Below are positions 24,795 to 34,068 of a stretch of 64,000 nucleotides of DNA, piece after piece. The notes beneath the pieces were generated by a model. It did no database searches. It saw only the letters and a program-made list of their open reading frames with translations, and was not told where the DNA came from. Both the position numbers and the translations under genes were made by a program. The DNA lies in contig JBMNIQ010000002.1 of assembly GCA_050951095.1 (NCBI GenBank), positions 372,001-436,000 on the forward strand, written 5' to 3'. Numbering within the stretch: position 1 is the stretch's first letter; every line of letters starts with the position of its first letter. This stretch comes from UMGS1519 sp050951095. GTDB lineage: Bacteria; Actinomycetota; Coriobacteriia; Coriobacteriales; Eggerthellaceae.

Positions 24795-26195
24795 TTACTT
24801 CGCGGACGTGACGATCTCTCCCGGGGCGCCTTCGGTGCCGGCATTCGGATCCTCGAACGTTTCGCGGTCGAATTCGCCTTCCGACTTCGCCACAACCGTG
24901 GTGACGATGGCATCGCCGGTGATGTTCACGGCCGTGCGCAGCATGTCCAGGATGCGGTCGATGCCCATGATGATGGCAATGCCCTCAAGCGGCAGCCCGA
25001 CGGAGTTGAACACCATGGACAGGGTGATCAGGCCCACGGACGGCACGCCCGCCGTGCCGATGGACGCGATCGTGGCCGTGAGAATGACCGTCGCGTAATC
25101 CATGGGTGTCAGGTTCACGCCGAACAGCTGGGCCGTGAACACCACGGCCACGCCCTGCATGATGGACGTGCCGTCCATGTTGATGGTGGCACCCAGGGGA
25201 ATGGTGAACGATGCCACCTTGCGGTGCACGCCGATGCGGTTCACCAGCGTGTCGATGTTCAGGGGGATCGTCGCGTTCGACGAGTCCGTGGAGAATGCGA
25301 ACAGCATCACGTTCGCGAACTTCTTGAAGAACTTGAGCGGGTTCATGCGCCCGAATATCAGGAAGATCAGCACGTACACGATGAAGCATTGGATGCCCAG
25401 CGCAATGACCACGCCCAGCATGTACTTGATCAGCGGCAGGAACATCTCCACGCCCAGGTTCGTGAACGTGCGCGCCAACAGGCAGAACACGCCGATGGGG
25501 GACACCAGCATGACCACTTCGGTCATCTTCATCATCAGGCCGTTGAACTCCTCGAAGAAGCGGCGCACGTGCTCTACCTTGCGTCCCATGATGGCCATGA
25601 GGATGCCCAGGAACAGCGAGAAGAAGATCACGGCCAGCATGTTTCCTTCGGCCAAGGCGTTGAAGGGGTTCGTGGGGATGATGCCCAGCAGCGTGTCCAT
25701 AATGCTGACATTGGACGTCTGCACGTTGCTGGTGGAGGCGTTCGACGTCAGCTGGCTGGCATCCACGCCCAGGCCGGGGTTGATCAGGTTCCCCACGGTC
25801 AGGGCGATGGTCACGGCCAGGGCCGTGGTCACGATGTACGTGCCCAGCGTCTTGCCGCCGATGCGGCCGAGCGTCTTCACGTCGCCCACGGAAGCGGCGC
25901 CGCACGCGATGGAGCAGAACACCAGGGGCACGACGAGCATCTGCATCAAGCGGATGAAGCCCTGGCCTATGAACTGGAAGATGCCGTTCACGATGATGTC
26001 GTCGCGGACGGTTCCTGCGGGCACGGCGTAGTGGAATACCACGCCGCAGGCAATGCCCAACGCCAATGCGATCATGATCTGGCCAGTCAGGCCGATCTTG
26101 TGCTTCTTCTTCCCCTCGATCGTGTCGACGGCGGAAAATTGCTCGGGCTTGTCCGATTTCGATTTGCCCGACTTCGGCAGACTCAGTTTCGCCAT
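24795..26195 (-). CDS. Dicarboxylate/amino acid:cation symporter (DAACS)
   Basis: A 466-aa inner-membrane carrier of the GltP/DctA/SstT family. Recognisable elements are the serine-rich loop DSSNATIP, the substrate-binding NMDGTSIMQG, the AGVPSVGL loop, and GIDRILDMLRTAVNITGDA with conserved Asp and Asn. Such carriers import glutamate, aspartate or C4-dicarboxylates with Na+ or H+. The basic N-terminal extension of about 35 residues is unusual. ATG 26195 is chosen because AGGTGA lies just upstream; GTG 26204 is possible. One base separates it from the RmlD-like gene upstream, so the two form an operon. Confidence 0.92.
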   Translation of the reverse strand: MAKLSLPKSGKSKSDKPEQFSAVDTIEGKKKHKIGLTGQIMIALALGIACGVVFHYAVPAGTVRDDIIVNGIFQFIGQGFIRLMQMLVVPLVFCSIACGAASVGDVKTLGRIGGKTLGTYIVTTALAVTIALTVGNLINPGLGVDASQLTSNASTSNVQTSNVSIMDTLLGIIPTNPFNALAEGNMLAVIFFSLFLGILMAIMGRKVEHVRRFFEEFNGLMMKMTEVVMLVSPIGVFCLLARTFTNLGVEMFLPLIKYMLGVVIALGIQCFIVYVLIFLIFGRMNPLKFFKKFANVMLFAFSTDSSNATIPLNIDTLVNRIGVHRKVASFTIPLGATINMDGTSIMQGVAVVFTAQLFGVNLTPMDYATVILTATIASIGTAGVPSVGLITLSMVFNSVGLPLEGIAIIMGIDRILDMLRTAVNITGDAIVTTVVAKSEGEFDRETFEDPNAGTEGAPGEIVTSAK

Positions 26196-26196
26196 A

Positions 26197-27054
26197 TTAT
26201 TCACCTGCCTTTGCCAGGTTCAGTCGTTCCAGGTACGTGCGGATGTCGTCTTGCCAGGTGGGAGGCTCCGTCAGGCCCGTCAGGGCGATCATCATGTCGT
26301 CCAGCACCACGTTTTCCGACGTGGACGGGTCGGGCGCGGCGTCGTGCACCAGGGCGGGGTTCGCGCCCATGATGCGGTAGACCTCGCGCGCGAAATCCGA
26401 GCGGCTGCACAGCCCCTTGTCCACCACGTGGAACGTGCCGTATTCGCCTTCGCGAATGGCCTCCAGCAGGAAGCGCACCATGGTGTCCACCGACGTGGGG
26501 CAGGCCAGCTGGTCGCCGCGCCGCGTGGTTTCCTGGCGGTTCTTGGCGCATTCGATGATCGACCCCAGCTGTCCGCCGTCGGCATGGTAGACCCACGACG
26601 AGCGTACGATCAGATGCTGCGGGTTCAGCTCGCGCACGAACTGCTCGCCGGCAAGCTTCGACTTGCCGTAGAGCGTATCGGGCTCGGGGCGGTCGAACTC
26701 GTCGCGGGGGCTGTACTGGTGCCGGGCGAACACGTCGTCGCTGGACACCTGCACCAGCAGCGTGTCGATGGCCTCGGTGGCTATAGCCAGGTTGCGCGGT
26801 CCCAGCGCATTCGTCTTCATGGTGGTCAGCCGGTTTTCCGCCGTCACGTAATCGCGGCGGATGCCCGCGCAGTTCACCACGATGGTGGGACGGTTGCGGC
26901 TGACGAATTCCGTGACCTGGTCAAGGTCCGTCACGTCCACTTCATGGCCGGTTGCGTATACCGTGTAGCCGGCGTCGGCGAAGCGCCGCGTCAGCGCGCG
27001 GCCCAGATAGCCCAGCGCGCCGGTGATCCAAATATCGTTCAGGCGAGTACCCAT
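26197..27054 (-). CDS. RmlD-like sugar-nucleotide reductase (extended SDR)
   Basis: A 285-aa protein with the Rossmann motif ITGALGYLGRAL, the VDVTDLDQV segment, VNCAGI, SSDDVFAR, YGKSKLAGE as YxxxK, and RSSWVY. This order is typical of dTDP-4-dehydrorhamnose reductase and methionine adenosyltransferase-beta-like proteins. ATG 27054 follows AAAGGGG. The other rhamnose genes are not nearby and its operon partner is a symporter, so a role in dTDP-rhamnose synthesis is doubtful. Confidence 0.82.
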   Translation of the reverse strand: MGTRLNDIWITGALGYLGRALTRRFADAGYTVYATGHEVDVTDLDQVTEFVSRNRPTIVVNCAGIRRDYVTAENRLTTMKTNALGPRNLAIATEAIDTLLVQVSSDDVFARHQYSPRDEFDRPEPDTLYGKSKLAGEQFVRELNPQHLIVRSSWVYHADGGQLGSIIECAKNRQETTRRGDQLACPTSVDTMVRFLLEAIREGEYGTFHVVDKGLCSRSDFAREVYRIMGANPALVHDAAPDPSTSENVVLDDMMIALTGLTEPPTWQDDIRTYLERLNLAKAGE

Positions 27055-27364
27055 GTAACCCCTTTTGATGAAACTGATAAGGCATGTATGTCTGTAAGAG
27101 TGATTTGGTACAAACAAGAATACTTTACTATGTTCTCACCGAAATATTGCAAGCCGGTTTCTTAAGTGCTTGCCTTCTGCGCGGCGCATTGGGTACGGTT
27201 TACGCTTGAAGAGGCGATTGCGGCGTTTGCCCAGGTGCAGGGCTGCATATGCGTTTGAATGCGGCATGCCCGGACCGGGTGCCGCACGGGAAGATTCGGC
27301 GCTCGTGCCAATGAATCTTCGGCCTTCTATGGCGCCGTGGGAAATGCGGGGAGGATGCGCGGCT
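27055..27364. other. Intergenic region, 310 bp, divergent
   Basis: Lies between the divergent RmlD-like gene and the BAAT-like hydrolase. The part near 27070-27160 is AT-rich and probably contains the minus-strand promoter, but I see no convincing pair of boxes, hairpin or small gene. Confidence 0.5.
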
Positions 27365-28378
27365 ATGGGGAAGCATGCGAAAACGCGAAGGAGAGTCGCT
27401 GTGGTCTTGGCGATTGTTGCCGTTCTTGCTGTTGGGTTCTTCGGCCTGCGCGCCTACAACGCAAACACGTATACGGTTATGCAGCATATGTCCTTGTCAG
27501 ACGTTACGTACGAGACCAACGATTCGGTCCGCGCGATAACGGGGGACTACCTGCGAGGTTTCCATTTCACGCCTGCCAAGCGCACGCATCCCGGCGTGGT
27601 TGTGGTGTACGGCGGGTCGGAAGGCTCACCGGATTACGAGCGCGCACAGGCTATCGCGGCGCAGGGCTACCAGGTGCTGGCCCTGTATTTCTGGGGGCAG
27701 GACGGCCAGGCACAGACCCTGGCGAATGTGCCGTTAGACCAGTTCAGCCAGGTGGAGTCCTATATCAAGGACCACATTTCGCAGCCCGAGCCCGTAACTG
27801 TGGTGGGCACATCGAAGGGCGCCGAATTCGCGGCGGAGCTTGCCGCGCACGGGTTCGCCATAGACAACCTGGTCTGCTTTGCGCCGGCCGACCGCAGCTA
27901 CTTCGGCCTTGATTTCTCGTCGGGCAGCCCGCAGCCCAGCTTCACCTATCAGGGGCAGCCCGTGCCCTTTGCGTCCTACACCCAGGGGGACCTGGCGGCA
28001 GGTGCCAAGATGCTGTGGGACACAGCGACGAACTACCCGCCGTCGTATCGTGCGGTATACGAGAGCATTGCCGCTGGCACGGGCGACGATTCGCGGATTG
28101 ACCTTTCCGGCTTCAAGGGAAATGCCGTCTTCTTCGCCGGGGGCAGCGATGCTTTGTGGCAGAGCGATACCGCGGCGCAGAGCCTGACTTCGCAGTCCGG
28201 TGCGTTCGAGGCGCACGTGTATGCGGACGCCGGCCACCTGTTCGCCGCCGATTCCGATGCGCTGGGCACGGGCTGGGACATCATGTTCGGCGGGACCGCC
28301 GAAGGGAATGCGGCAGCCTACCGGGATTCGAATGCGATCCTGTACGACCGCCTGGCCCGCTGGCATGGGCAGATGTAA
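27365..28378 (+). CDS. Membrane-anchored alpha/beta hydrolase, BAAT C-terminal-like
   Basis: A 337-aa protein. The N-terminus MGKHAKTRRR is basic and is followed by a single membrane helix (about 11-29). The hydrolase part has VVVVYGGSEGSPDY as oxyanion strand, nucleophile serine in VVGTSKGAEFA, and histidine in YADAGHLFAAD. GTSKGAE is the signature of the acyl-CoA thioester hydrolase/BAAT family. ATG 27365 has GGGAGG about ten bases upstream; in-frame ATGs farther up cannot be fully excluded. Probably an esterase or thioesterase facing outward; substrate unknown. No operon partner. Confidence 0.85.
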   Translation: MGKHAKTRRRVAVVLAIVAVLAVGFFGLRAYNANTYTVMQHMSLSDVTYETNDSVRAITGDYLRGFHFTPAKRTHPGVVVVYGGSEGSPDYERAQAIAAQGYQVLALYFWGQDGQAQTLANVPLDQFSQVESYIKDHISQPEPVTVVGTSKGAEFAAELAAHGFAIDNLVCFAPADRSYFGLDFSSGSPQPSFTYQGQPVPFASYTQGDLAAGAKMLWDTATNYPPSYRAVYESIAAGTGDDSRIDLSGFKGNAVFFAGGSDALWQSDTAAQSLTSQSGAFEAHVYADAGHLFAADSDALGTGWDIMFGGTAEGNAAAYRDSNAILYDRLARWHGQM

Positions 28379-28522
28379 TTTGGCGTGCTCTGCGAGACGG
28401 GCTGCTGCCTGTCTGACGGGCGCGCGGGCGCGACGGATCCCGACGTGGCGGGCGCGCGGGTCGTGACGGGCGTGCCGAGCGCGGTCGTTCGTGCAACAGA
28501 GGTGTGACGGGGCCGCCGCGCG

Positions 28523-29377
28523 TTATTCGTCCTGGTATTCGGTCTCTCGCTTGATGAACGTGCCCAGGTCTATTTCGTCCAGCGTGTCGAGTATCTCCTG
28601 ATGGGTGTTCATGACAATGGGCCCGTACCAGGCAATGGGTTCGTCCAGCCGCTCCGATCGCATGAACAGGACCTCGATGGGCTGGTTGCCCGCCTGGATG
28701 GTGACGGTGTCGCCTTCCCCCAGCTTGGCCGCGGTCTTGGCGCGCACGGGAGTGCCGCTGACAACTGCGTCGCCTTCCAGCGTGAAGGCCATCACGGACG
28801 CGTTCTTCCCGGGCGCATTCAGGCTGACCTTGCCGTGGGCGGTAAGGCGGATGTCGTAATAATCCAGCGGCAGGTACTTTCCCTGAATGCCGGAATGTCC
28901 CTGGTAGGTGCCCGTGATCAGGCGGAGCGTGCCCGCATCCAGCGCGAATTCCTGGATTTCGCTATTCAGGATGCTGTGGAACGCGGGGCGGGCGGTCATC
29001 TTGCAGCGCGCCGGAAGGTTCAGCCACAGCTGCACGCCCAGAAAGCGCTCTGCCGGCTGGGGCATCTCGGAATGGAAGGCGCCCGACCCGGCCGTGAGCC
29101 ATTGCGCCTCTCCGTCATGGATGGTCGCCTTCGTGCCCAGGTGGTCCTCATGGACAATGGCCCCCTTGGAAAGGAAGGTGACGGTTTCAATGCCGCGATG
29201 CGGGTGCATGGGAAAGCCCGCGGTGTAGCTGCCAGGGTCGGTCGAGTCGAAGGCGTCCAGCATAAGGAACGGGCCGAAGTCCTTGGTGGTCTGGTCGCCC
29301 AGCACGCGCACCAGGCTGACCCCCGCTCCGTCGGTGGTGCGGTATCCCTGGACCTGGCGTTTCACTTCTCGCAGCAT
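28523..29377 (-). CDS. Pirin family protein
   Basis: A 284-aa bicupin. The N-terminal cupin carries the metal ligands in HPHRGIETVT and HEDHLG, with the typical GVQLWLNLP; the C-terminal pirin domain ends with MRSERLDEPIAWYGPIVMN. Bacterial pirins can be quercetin dioxygenases or regulators of pyruvate metabolism; activity here is not certain and would need oxygen in the former case. ATG 29377 follows AGGGAGCG; the frame upstream is not part of the protein. Monocistronic on the minus strand. Confidence 0.92.
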   Translation of the reverse strand: MLREVKRQVQGYRTTDGAGVSLVRVLGDQTTKDFGPFLMLDAFDSTDPGSYTAGFPMHPHRGIETVTFLSKGAIVHEDHLGTKATIHDGEAQWLTAGSGAFHSEMPQPAERFLGVQLWLNLPARCKMTARPAFHSILNSEIQEFALDAGTLRLITGTYQGHSGIQGKYLPLDYYDIRLTAHGKVSLNAPGKNASVMAFTLEGDAVVSGTPVRAKTAAKLGEGDTVTIQAGNQPIEVLFMRSERLDEPIAWYGPIVMNTHQEILDTLDEIDLGTFIKRETEYQDE

Positions 29378-29529
29378 ATTCGCTCCCTTCTGCCGGCATG
29401 GTGAGAATAGTGTGCCGCATACGGCGCTGCCTTTGTTAGCAGGTGCTCCGCGAATTCGCCGAATGACCCGAATCTCCTGCCTGTTCGTGCAGATGCCGGC
29501 GGGCAATGTCCCCGCGGCGTTCGGGCTTC

Positions 29530-29561
29530 TTGGCAGCGTGCCGTTCGCCGGCAGATATAAT
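29530..29561 (+). promoter_or_regulatory. Predicted promoter of the Gfo/Idh/MocA gene
   Basis: A perfect TATAAT at 29556-29561, about 80 bp before the start codon. The best upstream box, TTGGCA at 29530-29535, is 20 bp away, so recognition may depend on an activator. Confidence 0.45.
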
Positions 29562-29640
29562 GGCGCGGAAGGGCTGTCCACGCTTAGGCATGCGTCAGGC
29601 GCGCGTCGGGCCGAAGCTGACTTGAGAATCGAGGATTTCC

Positions 29641-30720
29641 ATGGGCGCGGACAAGGTTATTCGCTGGGGCATTATCGGCTGCGGCAACGTGGTTGAGACG
29701 AAGAACGGGCCGGCCACCTGGCTTGCCCAAGGCTCGGAGCTGGCGGGCATCTACAATCGCACCCGCTCGAAGGCGCAGGACTTCACCAGCCGTTATGGTC
29801 ACGGCCGTGTGTACGACACCATGGAGGAGCTGTTGGCGGATCCGTCTATCGACATCGTATACGTGGCCACGCCGCCGAACTGCCATCTGAAAGAGGCAAA
29901 GGCGGTGGCCGAAGCGGGCAAGCACTGCTACCTGGAGAAGCCCATCGCCCTGTCGTGGGAGGAAGGGCAGCAGATTCGTGCGACATTCCAGAAAAGCGGG
30001 ACGCGCTGTTTCGTAGCGCATTACCGCCGCGGCATGCCGCGCTATCGTAAGGCGAAGGAGCTCATTGACGCCGGTACGCTGGGCAAGGTACGCGGCGTGC
30101 AGATCATTCGCACGCAGCGGCAGACGCTGGAAGAGACGCTGCCGTATCCGCAGAAGCCCTGGCGCGTGAAGCCGGAGATTTCCGGCGGCTGCCATTTCTA
30201 CGAGGGCGATGCCCATATGCTGGACCTGGTGGATTTCCTGGTAGGGCCGCTTGCCCACTTCCAGCTTGAGGTAACCAACGAGACGCACGTCTACGAGCGC
30301 GAAGACGCCGTGGCGCTTTCGGGCATCACGGAAGGGCGCGCGCTGGTGTCGTGCCTGTGGTGCTATGCTGCCTATCGCGCCATCGACCGCTTCCTGATTT
30401 TCGGCGACCAGGGAAGCATGGAGTTCCCCTATTACGACAACGCAGCGCCGCTGCATATCGAAACGCTGGCGGACCGGAACGCCGTGACGTACGAGGGCGT
30501 GATGGGCGGCGTTCGCAAAGAAGCAGAGCTGACCAGCTACGATGTCGAAACGACGCTGCAGGAGTATCCGGGCCTGGGGCAGATTCAGGACATCGTGGAC
30601 GAACTGCGCGGCGTGCCCGGCGGGAAATGCCGGAGCACGCTGGATAGCGCGCTCCGCACGCTGCGCATCACATCGACGGCCGAACAGCAGATGCTGCAGC
30701 TGATCCAGGATCGCAAATAA
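29641..30720 (+). CDS. Gfo/Idh/MocA-family oxidoreductase
   Basis: A 359-aa NAD(P)-dependent dehydrogenase: N-terminal Rossmann fold starting RWGIIGCGNVVE, YVATPPNCHLKEA, the conserved CYLEKPIALS motif whose lysine is catalytic, and a C-terminal alpha/beta domain with GGCHFYEGDAHMLDLVDFL, where the aspartate and histidine would act. Members oxidise sugars, inositol or trihydroxycyclohexanes. ATG 29641 follows GAGGA. It converges on the LysR gene; whether it belongs with the MaoC-VOC-PanE cluster is open. Confidence 0.9.
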   Translation: MGADKVIRWGIIGCGNVVETKNGPATWLAQGSELAGIYNRTRSKAQDFTSRYGHGRVYDTMEELLADPSIDIVYVATPPNCHLKEAKAVAEAGKHCYLEKPIALSWEEGQQIRATFQKSGTRCFVAHYRRGMPRYRKAKELIDAGTLGKVRGVQIIRTQRQTLEETLPYPQKPWRVKPEISGGCHFYEGDAHMLDLVDFLVGPLAHFQLEVTNETHVYEREDAVALSGITEGRALVSCLWCYAAYRAIDRFLIFGDQGSMEFPYYDNAAPLHIETLADRNAVTYEGVMGGVRKEAELTSYDVETTLQEYPGLGQIQDIVDELRGVPGGKCRSTLDSALRTLRITSTAEQQMLQLIQDRK

Positions 30721-30854
30721 GGACCAAGCGAAGGACGGCGGACGCGGCGGCTGCCCGGCCCCGGTCGGGTTGCGTCCCGACAGGTTGCAGTGCGCCGCCG
30801 TGCGCCGTTGCCGCACCGGGCGGATACGGGGCTCCCGCTCCCGACGGCATGCGG

Positions 30855-31778
30855 CTACTCTTTGATGTCGTTGCGGCTATAGGCGGGCGCCTGGAATTCC
30901 TTCAGGAACTGTATGAACGACTGTACTGCTTGGTTGCGGTCGCTCTTCTTCGGATAGATAAGCGAGATGGGATAGAACTCCTTGGCGCCGGGCACGTCAA
31001 GCGGCAGCAGGACCATCTTCGGGTTTGGGATCAGATTCGACGTTGCCATGGTCAGCGCCACGGAATCCTCGTGCACGGTCAGAGCGCCCAGGATGACCTC
31101 GTCCTCGTAATTGCGGATCAGATGCAGCTGCGACAGCGGCGCATGGGTTTCGTGGAAGAACGCCTCCAGCGTTTCCCCGCAGGCGATGCCCCGTCGGTAG
31201 GTGTTGATGTCGTAGCCGATCAGGTTCTCGTAGCGTATGCACGGCAGCGACGCAAGCGGATGGTCCGCTCGCACGGCCACGACCAGCTGCTGGTAGAACA
31301 GCGTGACGCAAATCAGGTTCGGGCGATGGACGGGGCCGGTAATCGTCATGTCCAGCAACCCGTCCTCGAGCTTCTGGTTCAGCGGCGCGGTTTCGCCTTG
31401 GAATACGTGGAACTCCACCAGCGAGCCGTACCTGTCCGCGTATGCCTTCATGGCGGCCGGCAGGTACCCGGAGCGCACGGTGGCAATGGCGCCGATGCGG
31501 ACATCGCCCTGCAGAAGGCCGTGGCGGCGTTTCAACTCCTCGCGGCCGTCCTCGATTTCCCGCAGCGCGCGTTCGGCATATGCGGCGAAAACGCGGCCGT
31601 CTTCGGTCAGTTTTACGTTGCGGCCCACCTTTCGGAACAGCTGGCAATCCAGCTCGCGCTCCAACATGGCAATGGAATGCGAGAGGGCGGGCTGCGTGAT
31701 GTTCAGCTCGCGTGCAGCCTGGGTGTAGTGTTGCGTCTTTGCCAGATGGCAGAAATATCCCAGCTGCGCAACGTTCAT
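30855..31778 (-). CDS. LysR-family transcriptional regulator
   Basis: A 307-aa regulator with the N-terminal winged helix-turn-helix (YTQAARELNITQPALSHSIAMLE) and a periplasmic-binding-protein-like effector domain from about residue 90. ATG 31778 follows AGGAGG. It is divergent from the MaoC-VOC-reductase-dehydroquinase cluster with a 238-bp gap holding a T-N11-A type palindrome, the standard geometry for a LysR activator of the divergent operon. Effector unknown; a small organic acid would suit the enzymes. Confidence 0.93.
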   Translation of the reverse strand: MNVAQLGYFCHLAKTQHYTQAARELNITQPALSHSIAMLERELDCQLFRKVGRNVKLTEDGRVFAAYAERALREIEDGREELKRRHGLLQGDVRIGAIATVRSGYLPAAMKAYADRYGSLVEFHVFQGETAPLNQKLEDGLLDMTITGPVHRPNLICVTLFYQQLVVAVRADHPLASLPCIRYENLIGYDINTYRRGIACGETLEAFFHETHAPLSQLHLIRNYEDEVILGALTVHEDSVALTMATSNLIPNPKMVLLPLDVPGAKEFYPISLIYPKKSDRNQAVQSFIQFLKEFQAPAYSRNDIKE

Positions 31779-31878
31779 GCATGCCTCCTAGGGAGCAGGG
31801 GTTCTATTTGCAGGGTGCTTTCAGTATCGCGCACGCACGTCCATGCATGACTGTCGTGCAGCGATTCTCGGGAAATCA

Positions 31879-31893
31879 ATAAACATCGGTTAT
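31879..31893. promoter_or_regulatory. LysR-type binding site candidate
   Basis: ATAA-N7-TTAT, an interrupted palindrome fitting the T-N11-A rule, lies between lysR and the divergent cluster, 124 bp before the maoC start. Confidence 0.5.
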
Positions 31894-31919
31894 GGATTGA
31901 CCTATCCAGAAATGAATTT

Positions 31920-31934
31920 AATTCTTTAGACGCG
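31920..31934 (+). promoter_or_regulatory. Upstream element shared by both maoC copies
   Basis: AATTCTTTAGACGCG here and AATTCCTTAGACGCG at 44643-44657 each lie exactly 97 bases before the ATG of their maoC gene. Scattered matches continue to the start codon. It is either a promoter element or simply the edge of the duplicated block. Confidence 0.5.
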
Positions 31935-32016
31935 TCGATTTCCGCATGATACCTTGGGGCTGGTCGAAGGACGAATTGAAAAACAGTCCAATTACCTGCA
32001 ACGATAGGAGATTGTC

Positions 32017-32448
32017 ATGACGGAACTGCCTTTGAAGGTGGGCGACAACTGCTCGTTCACCAAGACCATCAGCGAATCGGATGTGTACCTGTTCGGCGGC
32101 ATTACGGGCGACTTCAGCCAGATGCATTTCAACGAGGCATTCATGAAGACCACGAAGTACGGCACGCGCATCGTGCACGGCGTGCTGACCTTCGCGCTGG
32201 GCAGCACGGCATCCACGCTCATCCAGCAGAAGTACCAGTCGCCTATCCCCAGCGCCTCGTACGGCTACGACCACCTGCGCTTCACGGCACCGGTGTACTT
32301 CGGCGACACCATCACCGCAACGTACACGGTGAAGGAGGTCGACCAGGATGCCATGAAAACCTATGCCGACGTGGTCATGACGAACCAGGACGGCACCGTG
32401 GTCTGCGTGGCCACGCACATCCTGAAGTTCTTCGAGCTTGAGAAATAA
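32017..32448 (+). CDS. MaoC-family dehydratase (hot-dog fold), copy A
   Basis: A 143-aa (R)-specific enoyl-CoA hydratase-like protein. The active-site segment GGITGDFSQMHFNEAF supplies the catalytic D32 and H37; GTRIVHGVLTFAL follows as in the family. It should add water to, or remove it from, a CoA thioester or similar activated acid. ATG 32017 follows TAGGAG. First gene of the cluster that runs divergently from the LysR gene. Copy B at 44740 differs at only six residues by my count (A/V, E/Q, V/I, M/L, D/N, K/E). Confidence 0.92.
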   Translation: MTELPLKVGDNCSFTKTISESDVYLFGGITGDFSQMHFNEAFMKTTKYGTRIVHGVLTFALGSTASTLIQQKYQSPIPSASYGYDHLRFTAPVYFGDTITATYTVKEVDQDAMKTYADVVMTNQDGTVVCVATHILKFFELEK

Positions 32449-32490
32449 CGCATTCCGCAGCGAATGCTTGCAAAGGAAGGGGATGCAAGT

Positions 32491-32850
32491 ATGAGTGCAT
32501 CGTATGTGAACCACGTTGCCGTGAGGGTGGCCGACCTTGGCTGGTATCTGGACTTCTTCGGCAAGGCGCTGGACATGGAGGTTACGCTGACCGACCCGGA
32601 AGAGGATCTGGATGATCCGCTGAGCGCCAACCAGGTGTGGATTGGCGGCGTGCAGCTGCAGAAGGCGCCCAATGCACGGCAGGCGGACCTTGCCGTGGAG
32701 CGTATGAACCACATTGGCATCAACGTACCGGATGTGAATGCCGCGTTGGAGCGCGCGTACGGCTATGAGGGCGTGGTCCAGGCGCCGGGCAAACCGCGTA
32801 ATTGGATCGTGCTGCCCGACGGCATCATGCTGGAGATGGGGCAGGCATAG
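32491..32850 (+). CDS. VOC-family (glyoxalase/bleomycin resistance-like) protein
   Basis: A 119-aa protein with the paired beta-alpha-beta-beta-beta units of the VOC fold: YVNHVAVRVADLGWYLDFFG opens the first and MNHIGINVPDVNAALERA the second. Possible metal ligands are His in the first strand (NHVAV), His in NHIGI and the terminal Glu in MLEMGQA. Members include epimerases, isomerases, glyoxalases and dioxygenases. ATG 32491 follows AAGGAAGGGG. It sits between MaoC and the ketopantoate-reductase-like enzyme and is missing from the second gene set near 45 kb. Confidence 0.88.
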   Translation: MSASYVNHVAVRVADLGWYLDFFGKALDMEVTLTDPEEDLDDPLSANQVWIGGVQLQKAPNARQADLAVERMNHIGINVPDVNAALERAYGYEGVVQAPGKPRNWIVLPDGIMLEMGQA

Positions 32851-32918
32851 CGCAGGCAGAGTTTCGCGGCCTGAGAGCTTCGTCCGGCCGCGCGAGATAC
32901 CGAAAGGCAAGGAGAACT

Positions 32919-33854
32919 ATGAAGGCATGCGTATTGGGCGCGGGGTCGCTGGGCAGCACCATCGGCGGCGCGCTTGCCGCGGCGGGCAATGAAGTGCACC
33001 TGGTGGGCCGCAAGCCGCACATGGACGCCGTCAACGCGAACGGCCTGACCATGGTCACGCCCACGGGCGACCAGACGGTGCGCCTGCAGGGCCATACCGA
33101 ACCGGCGGGCATCGGTCCGTGCGACCTGGTCATCGTGTTGTGCAAGGCGTTCGACACGGAGGCCACCATGAAGGAGGGCGCGAGCCTGGTGGGCCCGGAC
33201 ACGGTGGTGATGTCGCTGCAGAACGGCCTGGGTGCGGAAGACGTGCTGTGCGGGGTCGTGGGCGCCGAGCACGTCATCGGCGGCAAGACCTACATCGGCG
33301 GCATGCTGCTGGAACCCGGGCGCGTGCAGGCCACCATCCCCGGGAAGGACACGTTCATCGGGGAGCTGGACGGGTCGGTCACGGACCGCGTGAAGGCCAT
33401 CGCGCAGACGTTCGAGGAGGCGGGCATGCACTGCATCGCATCCGACAACATCATGGGCGTGATCTGGGACAAGCTGCTGGTGAATGTGGCAACGGGCGCC
33501 GTTTGCGGCATCACGCACCTGCCCTACGGGGACATGTACCAGGAGAAGGCGCTGGTCGACTGCGCGCTGGCTGCCGTGCAGGAGGGCATCGACGTGGCCC
33601 ATGCCGCCGGCGTGACGCTGACGTACAGCGACCCCATGGACACGCTGGAGTTGGCGCGCGCGGGGCTGCCGTACAGCTTCAAGCCGTCTATTCTCCAGAG
33701 CCTGGAGAAGCACCGCCCCACCGAGGTGGGTGTGATCAACGGCGCGGTGGTGGTGCAGGGCCGGAAGTACGGCGTGCCCACACCCGTGAATCAGACGCTG
33801 GCCGCCTGCGTGACGGGCATCGAGCGCTACATCCGCGAATACGTGAACAAATAG
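32919..33854 (+). CDS. Ketopantoate reductase family protein (PanE/ApbA-like), copy A
   Basis: A 311-aa NADP-dependent reductase. The Rossmann motif is GAGSLGSTIGG (7-17); LCKAFDTEATM, SLQNGLGAED, and GVIWDKLLVNVATGA (with the catalytic lysine) follow the PanE pattern, as does the C-terminal all-helical domain. Despite the family name, a 2-oxoacid other than ketopantoate is likely given the cluster. ATG 32919 follows AAGGAGAA. Copy B at 45288 is about 90% identical by eye. Confidence 0.9.
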   Translation: MKACVLGAGSLGSTIGGALAAAGNEVHLVGRKPHMDAVNANGLTMVTPTGDQTVRLQGHTEPAGIGPCDLVIVLCKAFDTEATMKEGASLVGPDTVVMSLQNGLGAEDVLCGVVGAEHVIGGKTYIGGMLLEPGRVQATIPGKDTFIGELDGSVTDRVKAIAQTFEEAGMHCIASDNIMGVIWDKLLVNVATGAVCGITHLPYGDMYQEKALVDCALAAVQEGIDVAHAAGVTLTYSDPMDTLELARAGLPYSFKPSILQSLEKHRPTEVGVINGAVVVQGRKYGVPTPVNQTLAACVTGIERYIREYVNK

Positions 33855-34068
33855 ACCGGCGCCTGCGTGCGCAGCTGCGTACGGGGGAGACGACCGGCGG
33901 GAACGCGCAAGTCAACGCTACCGCGCCTGCGTCCGCAGCCGCGCGCGGAGGAGTGTGTGCCGGCTGGCTGGGCTGCAGGCAAAACGCGCGGTATGTGCGG
34001 CAGGCATAGAACGCGCAGACGCAAACGGCGCATTGCCTTGCGCTGCAAGGGCAGAGAAAGGCTGTGAC